From NCBI RefSeq assembly GCF_001577835.2, contig NC_029526.1, positions 1,705,510 to 1,769,509 of the forward strand: DNA of 64,000 nt. Direction: 5' to 3'. Under the pieces are notes generated by a model. That model ran no database searches. It was not told where the DNA came from and was given only the letters and a program-made list of their open reading frames with translations. Each line of letters begins with the position of its first letter. The stretch's first letter is position 1. The position numbers and the translations under genes are program-made. Origin of the DNA: Coturnix japonica. Lineage: Eukaryota; Chordata; Aves; Galliformes; Phasianidae. Positions 29,091 to 58,412 of this stretch are shown one piece after another.

Positions 29091-30686
29091 CGGGGTGAAG
29101 GGGAGCGGGACGCTGGTGGGGGACGCTGCCATGCGAGGCTGGGACACGGGGAGGGCAGCGCAAAGGGCGGCCGAGGAAAGGGATGGAGCTCCACAACGCT
29201 CCTCTCCAGGGGCTCCTGCTCTAATTCCTCCCGCTGCCGCAGCACAGCGGGGCTTTCCCTATCCCCGTTTCTCCCAAACGAGGGTTAAAAATAGATGCAA
29301 AAGAAAAGATGGCATTGTCCGGACTGAAACAACAGCAGCTGAGCAGCAGGAACATGTGTGCGGCAGGACAAAGGCCGCTGTGTCCCCCTGCACGACAGTG
29401 AGGGACGCAGACATCACAGCTCCTCTGCTCTTGGCTGAGCTCATGGGAGAGCCGTGGGTGCAGCCCCAGCGGCGCCGGGGTGAGGATGGGGTTGGTGAGA
29501 GCTCCCCGGAGATGTGGGGCTGCTGGAGCACATCCAGGGGAGGGGCACAACAATGACCCAAGGGATGGAGCTCCTACTCTCTAAGGACAGGCTGAGAGCT
29601 GGGGTTGTGCAGCCTGGGGAGGACAAGGCTCTGGGGAGTCTCTCAATAGCTAAAAGGGGGGGCATGGACTCTTTTATCAGGGTCTGTTGTGATGGGAACA
29701 AAGGAAAAGGGTTTCAGGCTACAAGAGGGGAGATTGAGACTTCCCCCTGTCCATCCTGCAGGTGCTCGGCCTCCTGGTGTGGGCTCTGATTGCTGACACC
29801 ACCTACCACCTCCACGCAGCGTATGGCTGGGTGCTGTTTGTGTCCATCTTCCTCTGGGTAATGACGGTCGTGCTCTTTGTGATGTACCTCCTGCAGCTCC
29901 CCATGAAGCTCTACATGGTCCCCTGGTCACTCCTGGTACGTACGCTGGGTTTGCTCCCAGGGTGAGGGGCAGGGCCTCTTTCCTCTGGTTCTCCTAGGAA
30001 AAGAGGAGAAATATGGGGTCAGTCCACCCAGGTGACTACAGAGCCAGAAGCCCATCTCCACCACTGTGCATCAGTGGCACCAGGTGGCACCGTGCTGTGA
30101 TGCCAAGGGGGAAACCTCCACATAGCCCAGCTCCCATACCCAAATATGTGAGCATGTGCCTTTGGGGCTCCCCAGTAATTGAACCTTGAGAATGAGCAAC
30201 AACTGATGAGAAAAGAGCTCTCAGATCCCCCAGTCCAACCCCAACCCACCCCCACTGTGCCCACTGATTTCAGTGCCTCATCTCCACATTGCTTGACCAC
30301 CTCCAGGGATGGTGTCTCCCCACTCCCCTGGTCCATCAGCTTCCTGCTGCTCCTTGTCTCTGCCCACGTTGGAGTGCACTCAGAGCTGGGGAACACCCTG
30401 AGCTGACTGAGGCTGCTGTTCAAGTCCTTCTCTTTTGGAAGAGCCCTACACAACTGCCCCAGGTGGGGGCTGCTGGGTGCAAAGCACAGCCCCGATCTGC
30501 TCACCTCCTCTCTGCCCTCTGCAGCTGATGATCTTCAATGCAGTGGCGACAGTTCTGTACATCGCCGCCTTCGTCACCAGCTCAGTAGCCGTGCGTCCCA
30601 CCTCGTGGCGCCAGTGGGATTACAACAGGAGAGCTGCCGCCTCCGTAAGTACGGGCGGACGGGCTGTGGCCGAGCGGGGCTGCGTG

Positions 30687-30724
<38 letters not shown>

Positions 30725-30856
30725 GCTCTGCTCCTCTTCCAGTTCTTCGCCGGCCTCGTGATGCTCACTTATGGGGCGACCACCTTCTTCAGCTTCCGTG
30801 CATGGAAAGGACTGGGCGGCAGCGCAGCCCGCAGCCAGGCGGACAGCAGGGCCTGA
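28954..30856 (+). CDS. PLLP: Plasmolipin, four-pass MARVEL-domain protein
   Basis: Exons 28954-29082, 29762-29935, 30525-30644 and 30743-30856 encode 178 residues, and all three introns are phase 0. After a poorly conserved Pro/Ala-rich amino terminus come four membrane segments. Segment 1 starts VLGLLVWALIADTTYHL, segment 2 lies around WVLFVSIFLWVMTVVLF, segment 3 around LMIFNAVATVLYIAAFV and segment 4 around FFAGLVMLTYGATTFF. These match human plasmolipin (182 residues) closely. Family role: proteolipid of myelin and apical epithelial membranes that helps sort liquid-ordered membrane and endosomal cargo. Intron 3 is only 98 bases and carries a CA repeat; intron 1 and intron 2 each hold a CR1 piece. 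AATAAA at 31146-31151 ends the transcript. Confidence 0.95.
29505..29745 (+). repeat. CR1 LINE internal fragment in PLLP intron 1
   Basis: GGATGGAGCTCCTACTCTCTAAGGACAGGCTGAGAGCTGGGGTTGTGCAGCCTGGGGAGGACAAGGCTC matches CR1 sequence upstream of the common tail. Confidence 0.75.
30190..30420 (-). repeat. CR1 LINE 3' fragment in PLLP intron 2
   Basis: CTCTCAGATCCCCCAGTCCAACCCCAACCCACCCCCACTGTGCCCACTGATTTCAGTGCC and CACCTCCAGGGATGGTGTCTCC are the complement of CR1. Confidence 0.8.
30690..30723 (+). repeat. (CA)n microsatellite in the 98-base intron 3 of PLLP
   Basis: About 17 uninterrupted CA units, ending 19 bases before the exon 4 acceptor and occupying a third of the intron. Confidence 0.95.
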
Positions 30857-31145
30857 GGCCTCGGGCAGCGGCGCTGTCCGTGGTGCTGCAGCCCCGCCGA
30901 GGCCGAAGCTCCCGGTGGCGCTACACGGTGCGCAGGGTCCGGCTGTTCCGTGGAGCAGTTGTACCGAGTGGGCTCACCCCACTGGGCACCATCAGAACTA
31001 ACACTCACTAAACCCAGCCCACGTGGCTGCCTGTGGTCACGCAGGGATGTGGTGTAAATAACTGCAATTAACTCGTGTCAGCCAACATAGAAGCTGAAGC
31101 TGTTATCACACTGATCTTAAAGACAAAGCCCAGTTTTATGCTTTA

Positions 31146-31151
31146 AATAAA
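31146..31151 (+). terminator. Polyadenylation signal of PLLP
   Basis: AATAAA about 290 bases after the PLLP stop codon. Confidence 0.75.
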
Positions 31152-31154
31152 CAC

Positions 31155-33582
31155 CTTCCTAAATCCAACACTCTTGTCTGTCTGCTCCACCCCATCAACA
31201 GATCCTGCTTCTGTTCTCTGGCGATGGGCATTTGCCACAACTGATGCCCAGGAACTGAGCTCAACACCTTCCTTCACATCCTTCTGGTACCAGTTAATAA
31301 GTCTGTTCCGCCTGGTTTTCATTTATTTACAGTCAGCTGCTCTGTAAGTTTATCACACATGCTGTTAGTGTGGGTAAAGTTACATACAGCACAACTTGTG
31401 TCCAGAGATGGGTGCAAGAAATTTAAGTACATCAATGAAAGGTGTGAATTTCAAAGGGACAGCACAAACTGCATTGGAATCACAGAACCAGGAGGGTCGG
31501 AAAAGACCTTTCAGACCCCAAGTCCAACCCACTGGTGCCCACTGCCCACATCCCTCAGTGCCACATGCCCACGGTGCTGGGACACCTCCAGGGATGGGGA
31601 TCCCCACCTCCTTGGGCAGCTGTGTCACTGCATCACTGCTCTCTGGGAGAAGAATCAGCCCCTGGTGGATCCACCTGCACGTGCTGTGGAAGGAAGGTAC
31701 AATGAAGTGTCGAGTCTCAACAATTACACACAAAACCCAAAATCCCTATAAAATCGGCCTCTTCATGCATTTCGGTGGCAATGTTAGGACTCTTCAGGAA
31801 TGAAGTCAGACTTGCACACAGACAGTCCAGTGCAGATAGAGATTTAATCTCTTAAAGACTTTTGCCTGGTGGAAAAGGCACCAAACCAGAGCCTGGCCCC
31901 AGCGTGTCATAAAGAAACACATAAAACAACCAGGACACAGCAGGCAGGGTACCCCTCAGACTGCCATTACCTCACATAATGATCCAGAGCAACTGCAGCA
32001 GGTGTTTGGTTTTGCTTGGATTTTGTTCCAGTTCAAACTAAGAAGGGAAATATGGTTTTAGTTAGGAATTAATTAAGCTCAACAATTCACAATTAAAACA
32101 TTCCTACGGGGTTTCTTTTTAAATACGGTAAAACCTTAAAAAGTCAGAGGGAAGGAGTTAACCAAAGAGCTCCTGTCCATGCATGAATGGCATCCTGAGG
32201 TCTTCAATACCTCCAATTTTAACCTCAGGATTCAAAAGGAAATACAGCTGCATCTTGTTTGGATTAGAGCTACTACCCGATGTTCCTATTTTTCCCCCTC
32301 TGGTAACAGCCACCTCAGAGCATTGCCCTGCTTGCCTCCTACCCTTGCATGCTGACTATGCTTCAAGGAGAAGCCTGCATGGCCCAGGGTCCTCACTGCT
32401 GCTCAAATAAACGACTTCATTTCAGCAATCAAACCCCAGCACTGCTGAGATGACTGGCAGAAGCCAACAGCAGCAGGATTTCATCTCCTTTGTCCTGGCT
32501 GGAGGCTTTTCTCCCTGCAAAGCTCTGTACTTCTGCTCTACCCAGGTCCTCACCGGGTGACAGCTACTGGCTGCACTGGCAGGGAACACTCAGTGCTCTG
32601 CAGCACCAGCACCTGCTTCTGTCTGCTCTCGTGCTTTTTAGACACACGTTGCCTGAGCGTGTCATTAAGCAGCAGATTAACACGTCTGACAGCATAAGAG
32701 CAGAGGGTCCTTATGGCTCCAAATACATTTTAATTCCAACTGTGAAGGCAGAAGCAGCCGGGGTTTGGTAGCAGGCTTATGGCTACAGCCCCACTACAAA
32801 CACTCCTGAGCTGCTTCACTAACACTGCTAACAACTAAGAGCAAACACATGTTTTAAACAGCATGCAGTAAATAACACGGTGCTGAACAGGTCTGTGCCC
32901 AATGTACCTTTGAGCTTACAGCTGTGCCACTGCCAAACAGAAAGAAACTGCATAGAGAGGCCAGCTTTGGATTTTCAGTTATTTTCTCGGTGTAGAACAG
33001 CTGAACCGAAGCAAATCAGAACTTTGCCCCTTAAGGATGAGACTGAATTAAGCCAATGAGCAGACAGATTTACACGCTAACACATCAGTCCTCACTGAGC
33101 AGACAAGCAGCCTCAGGCTAAAACACCTACATATGGAAACATACACTTCTGTTACAAAGCTGTAATATCAGATTAAAGGTTAAAAAAGGCATGTACGTAT
33201 TCAGACCTGCCCGAGAGCTGGACAGACACACTCTTTGTGCATTGCCTTCTTGATTCTTTAATGTTCTGCCTTCTGGGATGATGGCTGAGATGCCAACCCC
33301 CCAAAAAAACCACATACAGTTCTATTTATCGTCCTCTCAGCACAAGGAGTTTCTCTGTAACAGTAAGAACAGTGGACAAATACTATGTATTTAAAATACA
33401 ATTACTCCAGGAGGACTCAAGTTTTCTTCTTCCGTGGCCATTGAATACCAGCAAGTTTCAGGCATCTGAGAGAGAGTTTTCATCACATAAAAGCACCTTG
33501 ATTCTCGTGACCTTTTGTGTTTCAATGTCCCAGTGAAAGCAGTGGCACTCAAGTGGAGAAGGAAAGCAGTGCACCAACTGTT
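31155..33582. other. Convergent gap between PLLP and ARL2BP, probable ARL2BP 3' untranslated region
   Basis: No coding exon was recognised. Minus-strand candidates for the ARL2BP poly-A signal are ATTAAA at 33257-33262 and AATAAA at 31322-31327. I cannot tell which is used. It holds one CR1 copy. Confidence 0.5.
31474..31665 (-). repeat. CR1 LINE 3' fragment
   Basis: GGAATCACAGAACCAGGAGGGTCGGAAAAGACCTTTCAGACCCCAAGTCC and CACCTCCAGGGATGGGGATCCCCACCTCCTTGGGCAGC are the complement of a CR1 end. Confidence 0.9.
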
Positions 33583-36500
33583 CTAGGAGGAGGAGATGGA
33601 CGATTTGTTTAGGGATGTCACCACTAAACCACCACTTAAATCCAGACTTCGACCTTCTCCTAGAAACATCATAAAAGAAGAAATTCTTAATGCTGCTTTC
33701 AAATACACAAGCTTTTAAGTTCAAAAGATGGATTCATACCCTGTTTTTATATTGGTTTGACAACGTTACCTGAGCATTTAAGCACACAGCTTGCTAGAAC
33801 CCCCAGCTAAAACTACTCCCGCTGCTGAGACACACATTGCCTCCTCAATCTGTCCCCAAGGAGTTACGGGGGTGCAACCTGAGTTTAAACAGCCACTCAA
33901 TTAAGTTATTTTCCTTTTGGTCCCGTATAACCAGTGTTATGAATGCTGTTACCCACTGTGGTAACACTGACTTTGGTGCTCTCAGGCAGAGCTATGCAGA
34001 AATGACAGCCATCACACCAATGAAAACGAACAAGGTGACATACTTACAGCTCTGTAATCCAAGAACATCTCCTTGAAAGCCAGGAAATCAGTAAATGTGA
34101 GAAGCATATCGAATATATCGCCTGCCATTTCATCCTTGTGCTGCCTACAGAGAGAAGAAGTTGAAGAATGAGAAAACCATGTGTTCAATTTTGGTTTCCA
34201 AAGACTGATGTGTAAGTCAGAAGAATTCACATTCAGCCAGCATTTGTTCCAGTTATTCTAACATAATAAAATACTGCAAGTTGACCCATCCAGAGCTGTT
34301 AATGGAGCTATTCACTTTAATGAGCCTTTAGTAGATGGCACATACCTGCACAGGTAACACAAAAGCCTTACTGCTGTTAGTCTGGGGGATGCTACTGTGT
34401 GAGAATTCAAAGCTTCCTGGACCCAAACCTTTAGAACTCAGCTTAGATCCTAGAGAGGCCCTGCTAAGATTAAAGGATACAGCCCACAGAGCCACCAAGC
34501 ATAACAAAAGGAAATCAGGAAGGTGGGGAATGGAAAAGCCTGTTTTTAAACAGGTTCAAAGCACAATCAGCTTTGAGTAGGAGTGGTTGTGGGTTTGCTT
34601 GTTGTGTTTACCAGCAATCCAGGCAGAAAATGGTTTTAAAACATATTTCAGCATAATATTCCAGGAATTTAGAGTAGCCATGCCCTACTACTATCATCAT
34701 TGTTGTTAAGGGGGAGCTTCTTTCTCAAGGGAGAACTATGAACAGATACATTCAAATCTAGATAGAACTGAGACACATACAACCCTCCCTCCCCCCCAGC
34801 AACAGCAAAGCAGAAGACTTACTGCAAAGACATTGTGAAAGCAGTCATATCAAAACCAGGAATCCGATCGAGCAGTTTTTCCTCAATGTATTTCTCAATT
34901 AAGGAGATCTTAAAAGAAAACACACAAAGGTCAATCAAATCAATCAAAACCAACAAAAGAAAAGGAATTCCCCCCTTCTTCCCCCCTCCTCACGAACCCA
35001 GCAAGTTACAGAAGGGAGAATGCAAGGCCTGACATTGGCCTTAGTAAAATCAAAGAGTGATCCATATGAAGGATAAGAAGTATCTTACATATTCATTAAA
35101 AATAGAAGTGTAGATGAGCTTGTTTTCTTCTGAATCATCAAACTCCTGGTAGTGCTTCTCCATAAAAGTCCTCTGTATGGACTGGAAGTCATCATCTGGA
35201 CCACAACAAAAAGGCATCATCTAGTTAGGAGTTGAGTCATTCTTTTCACAACAGAAACCCCACTGTCACCGCTCCTCTGCTTCCCTGTGGCAGCCACCAG
35301 CCTGGCACACGTGCAGGCAGTCACACCACGAGCACAGCTGCTGCTGCTGGGCCACATCCTGGCCCATCTGTGAGAGGACAGAGGGAGCAGCTCCAGCTGA
35401 GGGAGCGCATCACCCGGGCAGCAGCACATCGCTGTGTTTTGGCAGCAGCTCTGCCCTCAGGATGGAATTTGAAGTCGATTCTCTTCCTACAGCTTCTCAA
35501 ACTCAACAGTATCAGCCAGACTGTCAGACTGTCAGCTACTGAAGGCTTTTTTTTCCCCAGTTGTGGAGATGAATAAGGCAAGTTACCACCAAACTCAACA
35601 CAACAAGCAGGCTGCACACCTCTTGGTTAAGCTGAGAGCTCACGATTGCCTCTGCTCACATAGATTGGCTCTACTGAACATTCTTACCACCAAAAAGTTC
35701 TGCCACGTTGCAGACTGTTGTTGTGCAAACAGCATAGAAAATACTTTCCTGTACATTATTTTAATGCAGGGATGACGAGGAGAAAGGAAAGACAGCAGGT
35801 ATAGGGTAGACTGGCTGTGTGCATGCAGCATTTTTAGCACCCATCTTGTTGCCTGCTTGCTGAGCTTACCCATGATGATATCCTCCAGGTATCCAATGAC
35901 AGCATCAAACTCTGCATCAGATGGGGAGGAGCTGAAAGCACAAAAGGTGGCACTGCATAAATGCACATTTCAACTACAGGAAAAATAAACCTTAGAGATG
36001 TTAAGGAATGGTCAAGTACAAACAAGCCCAGTAAACTTAAGCAAGAACAATTTGCTACTGTTAACCTAGAAAATACTCCATTAGACCAATGTCTAATGTC
36101 GATTGGACAGATCAGAGACTGCTGTGTGGGATTTTCATTAGGCATCTATAATGTTTTCCTAATTAAAAAGTTGTTTTACTGGCATCACTGTTAAGTGATT
36201 CCAGTCCGGATGCAAAAAGAACAGGAAGAATATCATTGTAACACCAAATTAAACATTTCCTGAGCCACAAATCCAGGCTTCTACCACAATATTTCCTTCT
36301 GTTCTTTTTCTTGCATCACTCAACATGGTGACCACAGAACACTAGATGCTATTTTGCAGCACTTGGTCTTGTGGAGTTGCTTAATATATGCATTATTTCT
36401 CTATAGAAACTTAAATGCTTTTCCTGCTGCATGCTACACACAAAGGGCAAAGCCTCATAAGCTCCTTCTGTAATAAGCAGAGGTTAAGCATCGTTATTGA

Positions 36501-37784
36501 TCTGAACACACCCAGGGAAGGAACTTCGGGCAGCAGCATTTCAGGACTCTGCTAATTTTCTTGTTCAGACACAACAGCTCTAAGAGAGCAGAACTCTTTC
36601 AGACTGTGCTGCTATCACACAGCAGTCCACCAGAATGAAGCCAAGAGCAGTTTAACTGTTCAGCCATAGGGCTCACCCTGACCAGAAAAAACAAAGACAT
36701 TTGAGCACCAGCCCGTGTTCCAGCAACATCTGGGACCTGTTAAAGCTTAGAAGATGAAGTAAGGGAAGCCCAAAGCTGAATGCGTGCACTTCCAGCAGAG
36801 GGCACAGCTTGTCCAGAAGAGGAGCTCACCCAGGACAGCAGCAGCTCTGCACTCCTTGAGCATCGACTTTCTGACTTGAAGCAACGGAGCTTCTCATTTC
36901 ACATTGCTATGCAAGGAGAACATGCTAAGGATCATTTGCTTTTCTTATTTCTCTCTCTCCCAGTGAACACTACCACCATTTTTAGAGCCTTTTCCAGCTT
37001 ATAATTCATAGCTTGTTCTATTAATTGAAGCCAGTTTCAGCTTGTGGAGCACGTCACCCAACTGTAGCTGCTCCACACCAGCAGATTGCACCTCTCTGTG
37101 TGCACCCATACCTGCACATCTCAGCAAACACACGCTCACAAACCCCGTGGTTTAAGCACAACAAGGTCGGCACAACCTGTGCTGCTGTAGCAGCCCAAGG
37201 GCCTGCATGTCCTTGAGGTGTAATAAAAGAATCTGAAGGAGTGTAAAGCACAGCCACACATCACCTAAAGCTTGTGGCTGAAGGGGAAGAGCAGGCCAGG
37301 AAGTACAGGGTGAACCTTAACACCCACACGTGTAAAGTTTGGTTATGCCATAGAAAAACAGAACAGTTGGGCTGGGAGGGACCTTAAAGCCCACCCAGTC
37401 CCAAGCCCTACTGTAGGTGTGTACATCTCCTATGGCTCAGGCTGCACAAGGCTCTATGAAGCCTGACCCTGAGCACCTGCAGCAAATCATGGGCACCCAC
37501 AGGAGCTCAGTGCCCTCCCGCTGTGCAGCCCTCCAAACCCCCACTCTTGTAGTTTAAATCCATCGCTACAAGGGCCACCAGGTGCTGCTCAGTGCATGGA
37601 GTTGGGACTCAATGGATGCCCCTCCATCCCATGGCTCTGCACTGCCCTCACCCACCCAGCGGGCAGCACAGCACACGTTAACTCTCGTATTAAATCCCTA
37701 TGGAGATACTTTAAGCAGGACCCGACACAGAACGGCTCGTACTCACACAGCTACACCGAAGTTCTCCTCCTCTGAACTCTCCAT
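33583..37784 (-). CDS. ARL2BP: ARL2-binding protein (BART); last exon apparently out of frame
   Basis: Exons 37784-37747, 35931-35870, 35195-35089, 34908-34823 and 34144-34048 encode 130 residues, reading MESSEEENF..., DAVIGYLEDIIM, IYTSIFNEY, KYIEEKLLDRIPGFDM, QHKDEMAGDIFDMLLTFTDF and KEMFLDYRA. They closely match human ARL2BP (163 residues), an all-helical effector of ARL2 and ARL3 found at mitochondria, centrosomes and the ciliary base. In the last exon the strong acceptor (gtttctag|GAGAAGG, exon top at 33659) gives only EKVEVWI before a stop at 33636-33638. The family's EGRGLDLSSGLVVTSL lies there as EGRSLDLSGGLVVTSL in another frame, running to a stop at 33583-33585, as if four bases were missing just inside the exon. 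I give the outer limit; the frame shift could be a sequence error. Confidence 0.88.
37348..37600 (-). repeat. CR1 LINE 3' fragment in ARL2BP intron 1
   Basis: CAGTTGGGCTGGGAGGGACCTTAAAGCCCACCCAGTCCCAAGCCC and the following TACAAGGGCCACCAGG are CR1, in the same orientation as ARL2BP. It lies between coding exons 1 and 2. Confidence 0.85.
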
Positions 37785-37994
37785 CCCTCCAGCATCACAG
37801 ACAACGTGCCGTACCGCAGCTGGCTGCAATCCTCCTTGTGTTGAGCCGAAGCGCTGAGGATTCACACGGTGAGGCGTTAATATAACGCTAATTAAGCTAA
37901 TTAAAGCTAATTAAGCTATAAGGACGGCAGGGCCCACCCGGCGCACACACAGGCCTTGTCCCCCCAGTTCCCCCCTAGGCCACCTCCCGGCCAG

Positions 37995-38200
37995 GCTGTT
38001 ACCTTGGAAACGCTTCCTTCCGGCCCGCCCGCAGCCAATCGCAGAGCAGAAGCGGCCACAGAAGTCCCGCCCACACTCTACGAAGAGCCAATGGGAGAAG
38101 GGGCGCGCCGCCATAGTAGGCCGCCAAGCAGTTGGGATTGGGGGGGCCCGTCTTCTATAAGCGCTTCCCTCAGAGCTGAGGCCACGAACCCAGCTCCCAA
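37995..38200 (-). promoter_or_regulatory. ARL2BP: ARL2BP promoter with CCAAT boxes and an ETS site
   Basis: A GC-rich block upstream of the ARL2BP start holds CCAAT at 38035-38039 and 38088-38092 (+ strand) and an ETS-type CCGGAAG at 38017-38023 (- strand). On the minus strand CGTTTCCAAG|gtaaca (donor at 38001-38002) looks like the end of a noncoding first exon, which could splice to an acceptor shortly before the ATG at 37784. Start site and exon are inferred. Confidence 0.55.
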
Positions 38201-38231
38201 CACGAGCAGCAGCACAATAAAACCCGACAAA

Positions 38232-40608
38232 CACTCTTCAAGACGTTTTATTTCCGAACAGACGACTGTGCCACGCTCCATTTCTCCCCCTTCTTGGGTT
38301 TCCCACCCCTCAGAGCCCCACAGCAGGACAGCCCCCTATGGCGGATGCCAGCAGAAACCCAGCCCCATCTACAGCCTTTTCCATACGTGAAATAACAGCA
38401 CAGTGCTCTGCAACACAGCCGGCCCCTCTGCACAGCAAAGCACTCGGGTCTCCCTGTCCAGACAGCACGCAGGCACCCAGAGCCATGTCCACAAAGACAC
38501 CTGGGCTATTTGGAGCCCTGTGTTTCAGTTGGACACCCATACAGCTCTGTGGGCCTCTCTCATACAGCACTTGGTACTGAGCAGGATCCCCAGGCACATG
38601 GGAGTTATATCTCAGTTAATCCTGGCCAAGGAACCCAAAGCTGCATCTATTAAGGCAGAGTGCGAAGCGGTTCTGTCCCACTCCTTCCTCTACAGCACGC
38701 TTTGCTTTGTATCTTTGTGCCTATTGCTGCATTTGGAAGCATCTGGAATTTCATCTCTAAAGATTCTGAAAAGCAGAATGGCAAAGTAGAGAATACCTGA
38801 ACTTTGCACAGTACAGTCCGTGAGGATACGAGGTGCCCCAGGCACCTATTTGCCATCCTGACCTTCATCACAACAGCTGGAAGAGAATTCACATTTCAGC
38901 AAGAACAACCCTCGCTCCACTCCTGATACAGTCTGTAGTTGGGGAAAAAAGCTCAACGAGAAAACGATGCACAGAACTTTCCTAGGGAACCGCTTTTACG
39001 TGAGGCTCAGAGGGACATTTCCCCTGTACCCCCCCATCTCCTCCTCTGGATTAGACTCAGCACCTTTGAGTTATGGAAGGCAGAATGTGAGAGGAACAGC
39101 CAGACAGCTCGATTCTGGGACCTGTGTGCAGTGCTCTCCGCTCCTTGGTCAGCAGGAAGCAAAAGTACTCAGCGTGAGGAATACATCTCAGCTCTCCTAA
39201 CAAAGATGGTAAAAGACTTGGAGAATAAAACAGCTCACAGCATGAGATTTGCTACGACAGTCTCCTCTACTGAACCGCTGCCAAGAAGTGGGATGGTGAT
39301 GGTGTAAATAAGGTACCAATTAATAGAGTTCTACTATATAGCCCAATCATTTAATAAAAGCAACCTGTACGATTCTTGGAAGAGAGAGTTCTACAGCCTG
39401 GGTGCAAAATAAGCAGAACTCCATTGACTTTTGTGCTACTTCACCAACTGAACCCTGATTCCTTGTAGAAACCAAACTAAGTGGGTCAAAAGCTGCTGCC
39501 GAAACACATCCTCAACATAGAAACATCACAAACATGTAACTCAAGTGGAGCAGACATTTCCCCCCTGTGTGATCCCTACCAATAATACAAAGTGTGGCCC
39601 CAAACCTGCTCAGAGCAGGACTGACACACAGCAAGCAAGGTGCGTTTCTAACGAGTTACAGAATAAGACCAAACTTGTTATCCAAGTAACATTTCCCCCC
39701 CCCTTCAAATACACTGGCCCAGAATTCTTCTCTACGCTTTTAAGTTAGCTCAATATGTTCCAAAGTGAACACAACCTTCCAAAATGACACTAATTAAAAA
39801 AAGATGTTTGCAGATACCTTAAAAAATACCCAGAATATCAAATTAATTCCAGTCCGCTGTTATAATTAGTTAAGAATACCTCACAAAAATTATATCCTCA
39901 CAAAAAAAAAAGAAACAATGGTGGATATTGAAGTTAAAAGCATCAGAAACGTTATGTACTTGAAAATACCACTGATCTTCAAGCAGTTAAAAACAAATCT
40001 GAATTTTCTTTGGAATCATCGAGTTATTAAAACGTGAATTGCTCTACGGTCTCCACACCGTCCTTTCAGATCAGTCTGTGTTCAGCTCAAGTCTTGGAGC
40101 AGTTGGATATCCACTGTTGGAAGATAATAGTCTCTGACCAGCAGGAGGCTACATTGAACAAGAAACAATGGCGCTCATTCTTAGCACTGACTTCTGCCCA
40201 AAAGAGAGACTTTGGAGCACGAGACAGAACGGCCCTGCTTGAGGAGATATTTCCTTTCTGAAATGCATTGTATGTGTGCTTCCAGTGCAAATTTTTTCAG
40301 CACTTGAGACAGGCGAGAAGGAAAAGGGGAGGAAGAGAGACGCTCTCCTATGCTCTTGCTTGGAGGAACCAATAGCCATAACACACCAAACTACCAGCTT
40401 TCCTTACTGTTGAAACCAGTTCCCGCTGCTGGCAACCTGAAATAGCTTATTAAGGATTTCATTTGTTTTTAAGATAATCAGCTTACAGTTTAGCATGAAA
40501 TCTGGCCATGGCTACGGTTCTATGTGCGTAAAGATTGGTTAGAGATGCTTTCCCCTTTCTGTATTGGTTGGAGTTCATTAAAAACAAGTCTGTAGTACTT
40601 CACGTGTG
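38232..40608 (-). other. RSPRY1: Probable RSPRY1 3' untranslated region
   Basis: This follows the RSPRY1 stop with no other gene. The first convincing AATAAA on the minus strand is at 38247-38252; an ATTAAA near 39350 could be an alternative. If the distal signal is used, the transcript ends within about 150 bases of the ARL2BP promoter on the same strand. Confidence 0.5.
38247..38252 (-). terminator. Candidate distal polyadenylation signal of RSPRY1
   Basis: AATAAA on the minus strand, just ahead of the ARL2BP promoter block. Confidence 0.45.

Positions 40609-58412
<17,804 letters not shown>

Noticed and set aside
33659-33719. Alternative ARL2BP acceptor at TTAAAAG|CTTGTG that would enter the conserved frame
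   Set aside because: Poor pyrimidine tract, and it would insert about twenty unconserved residues; the TTTCTAG acceptor is much stronger.
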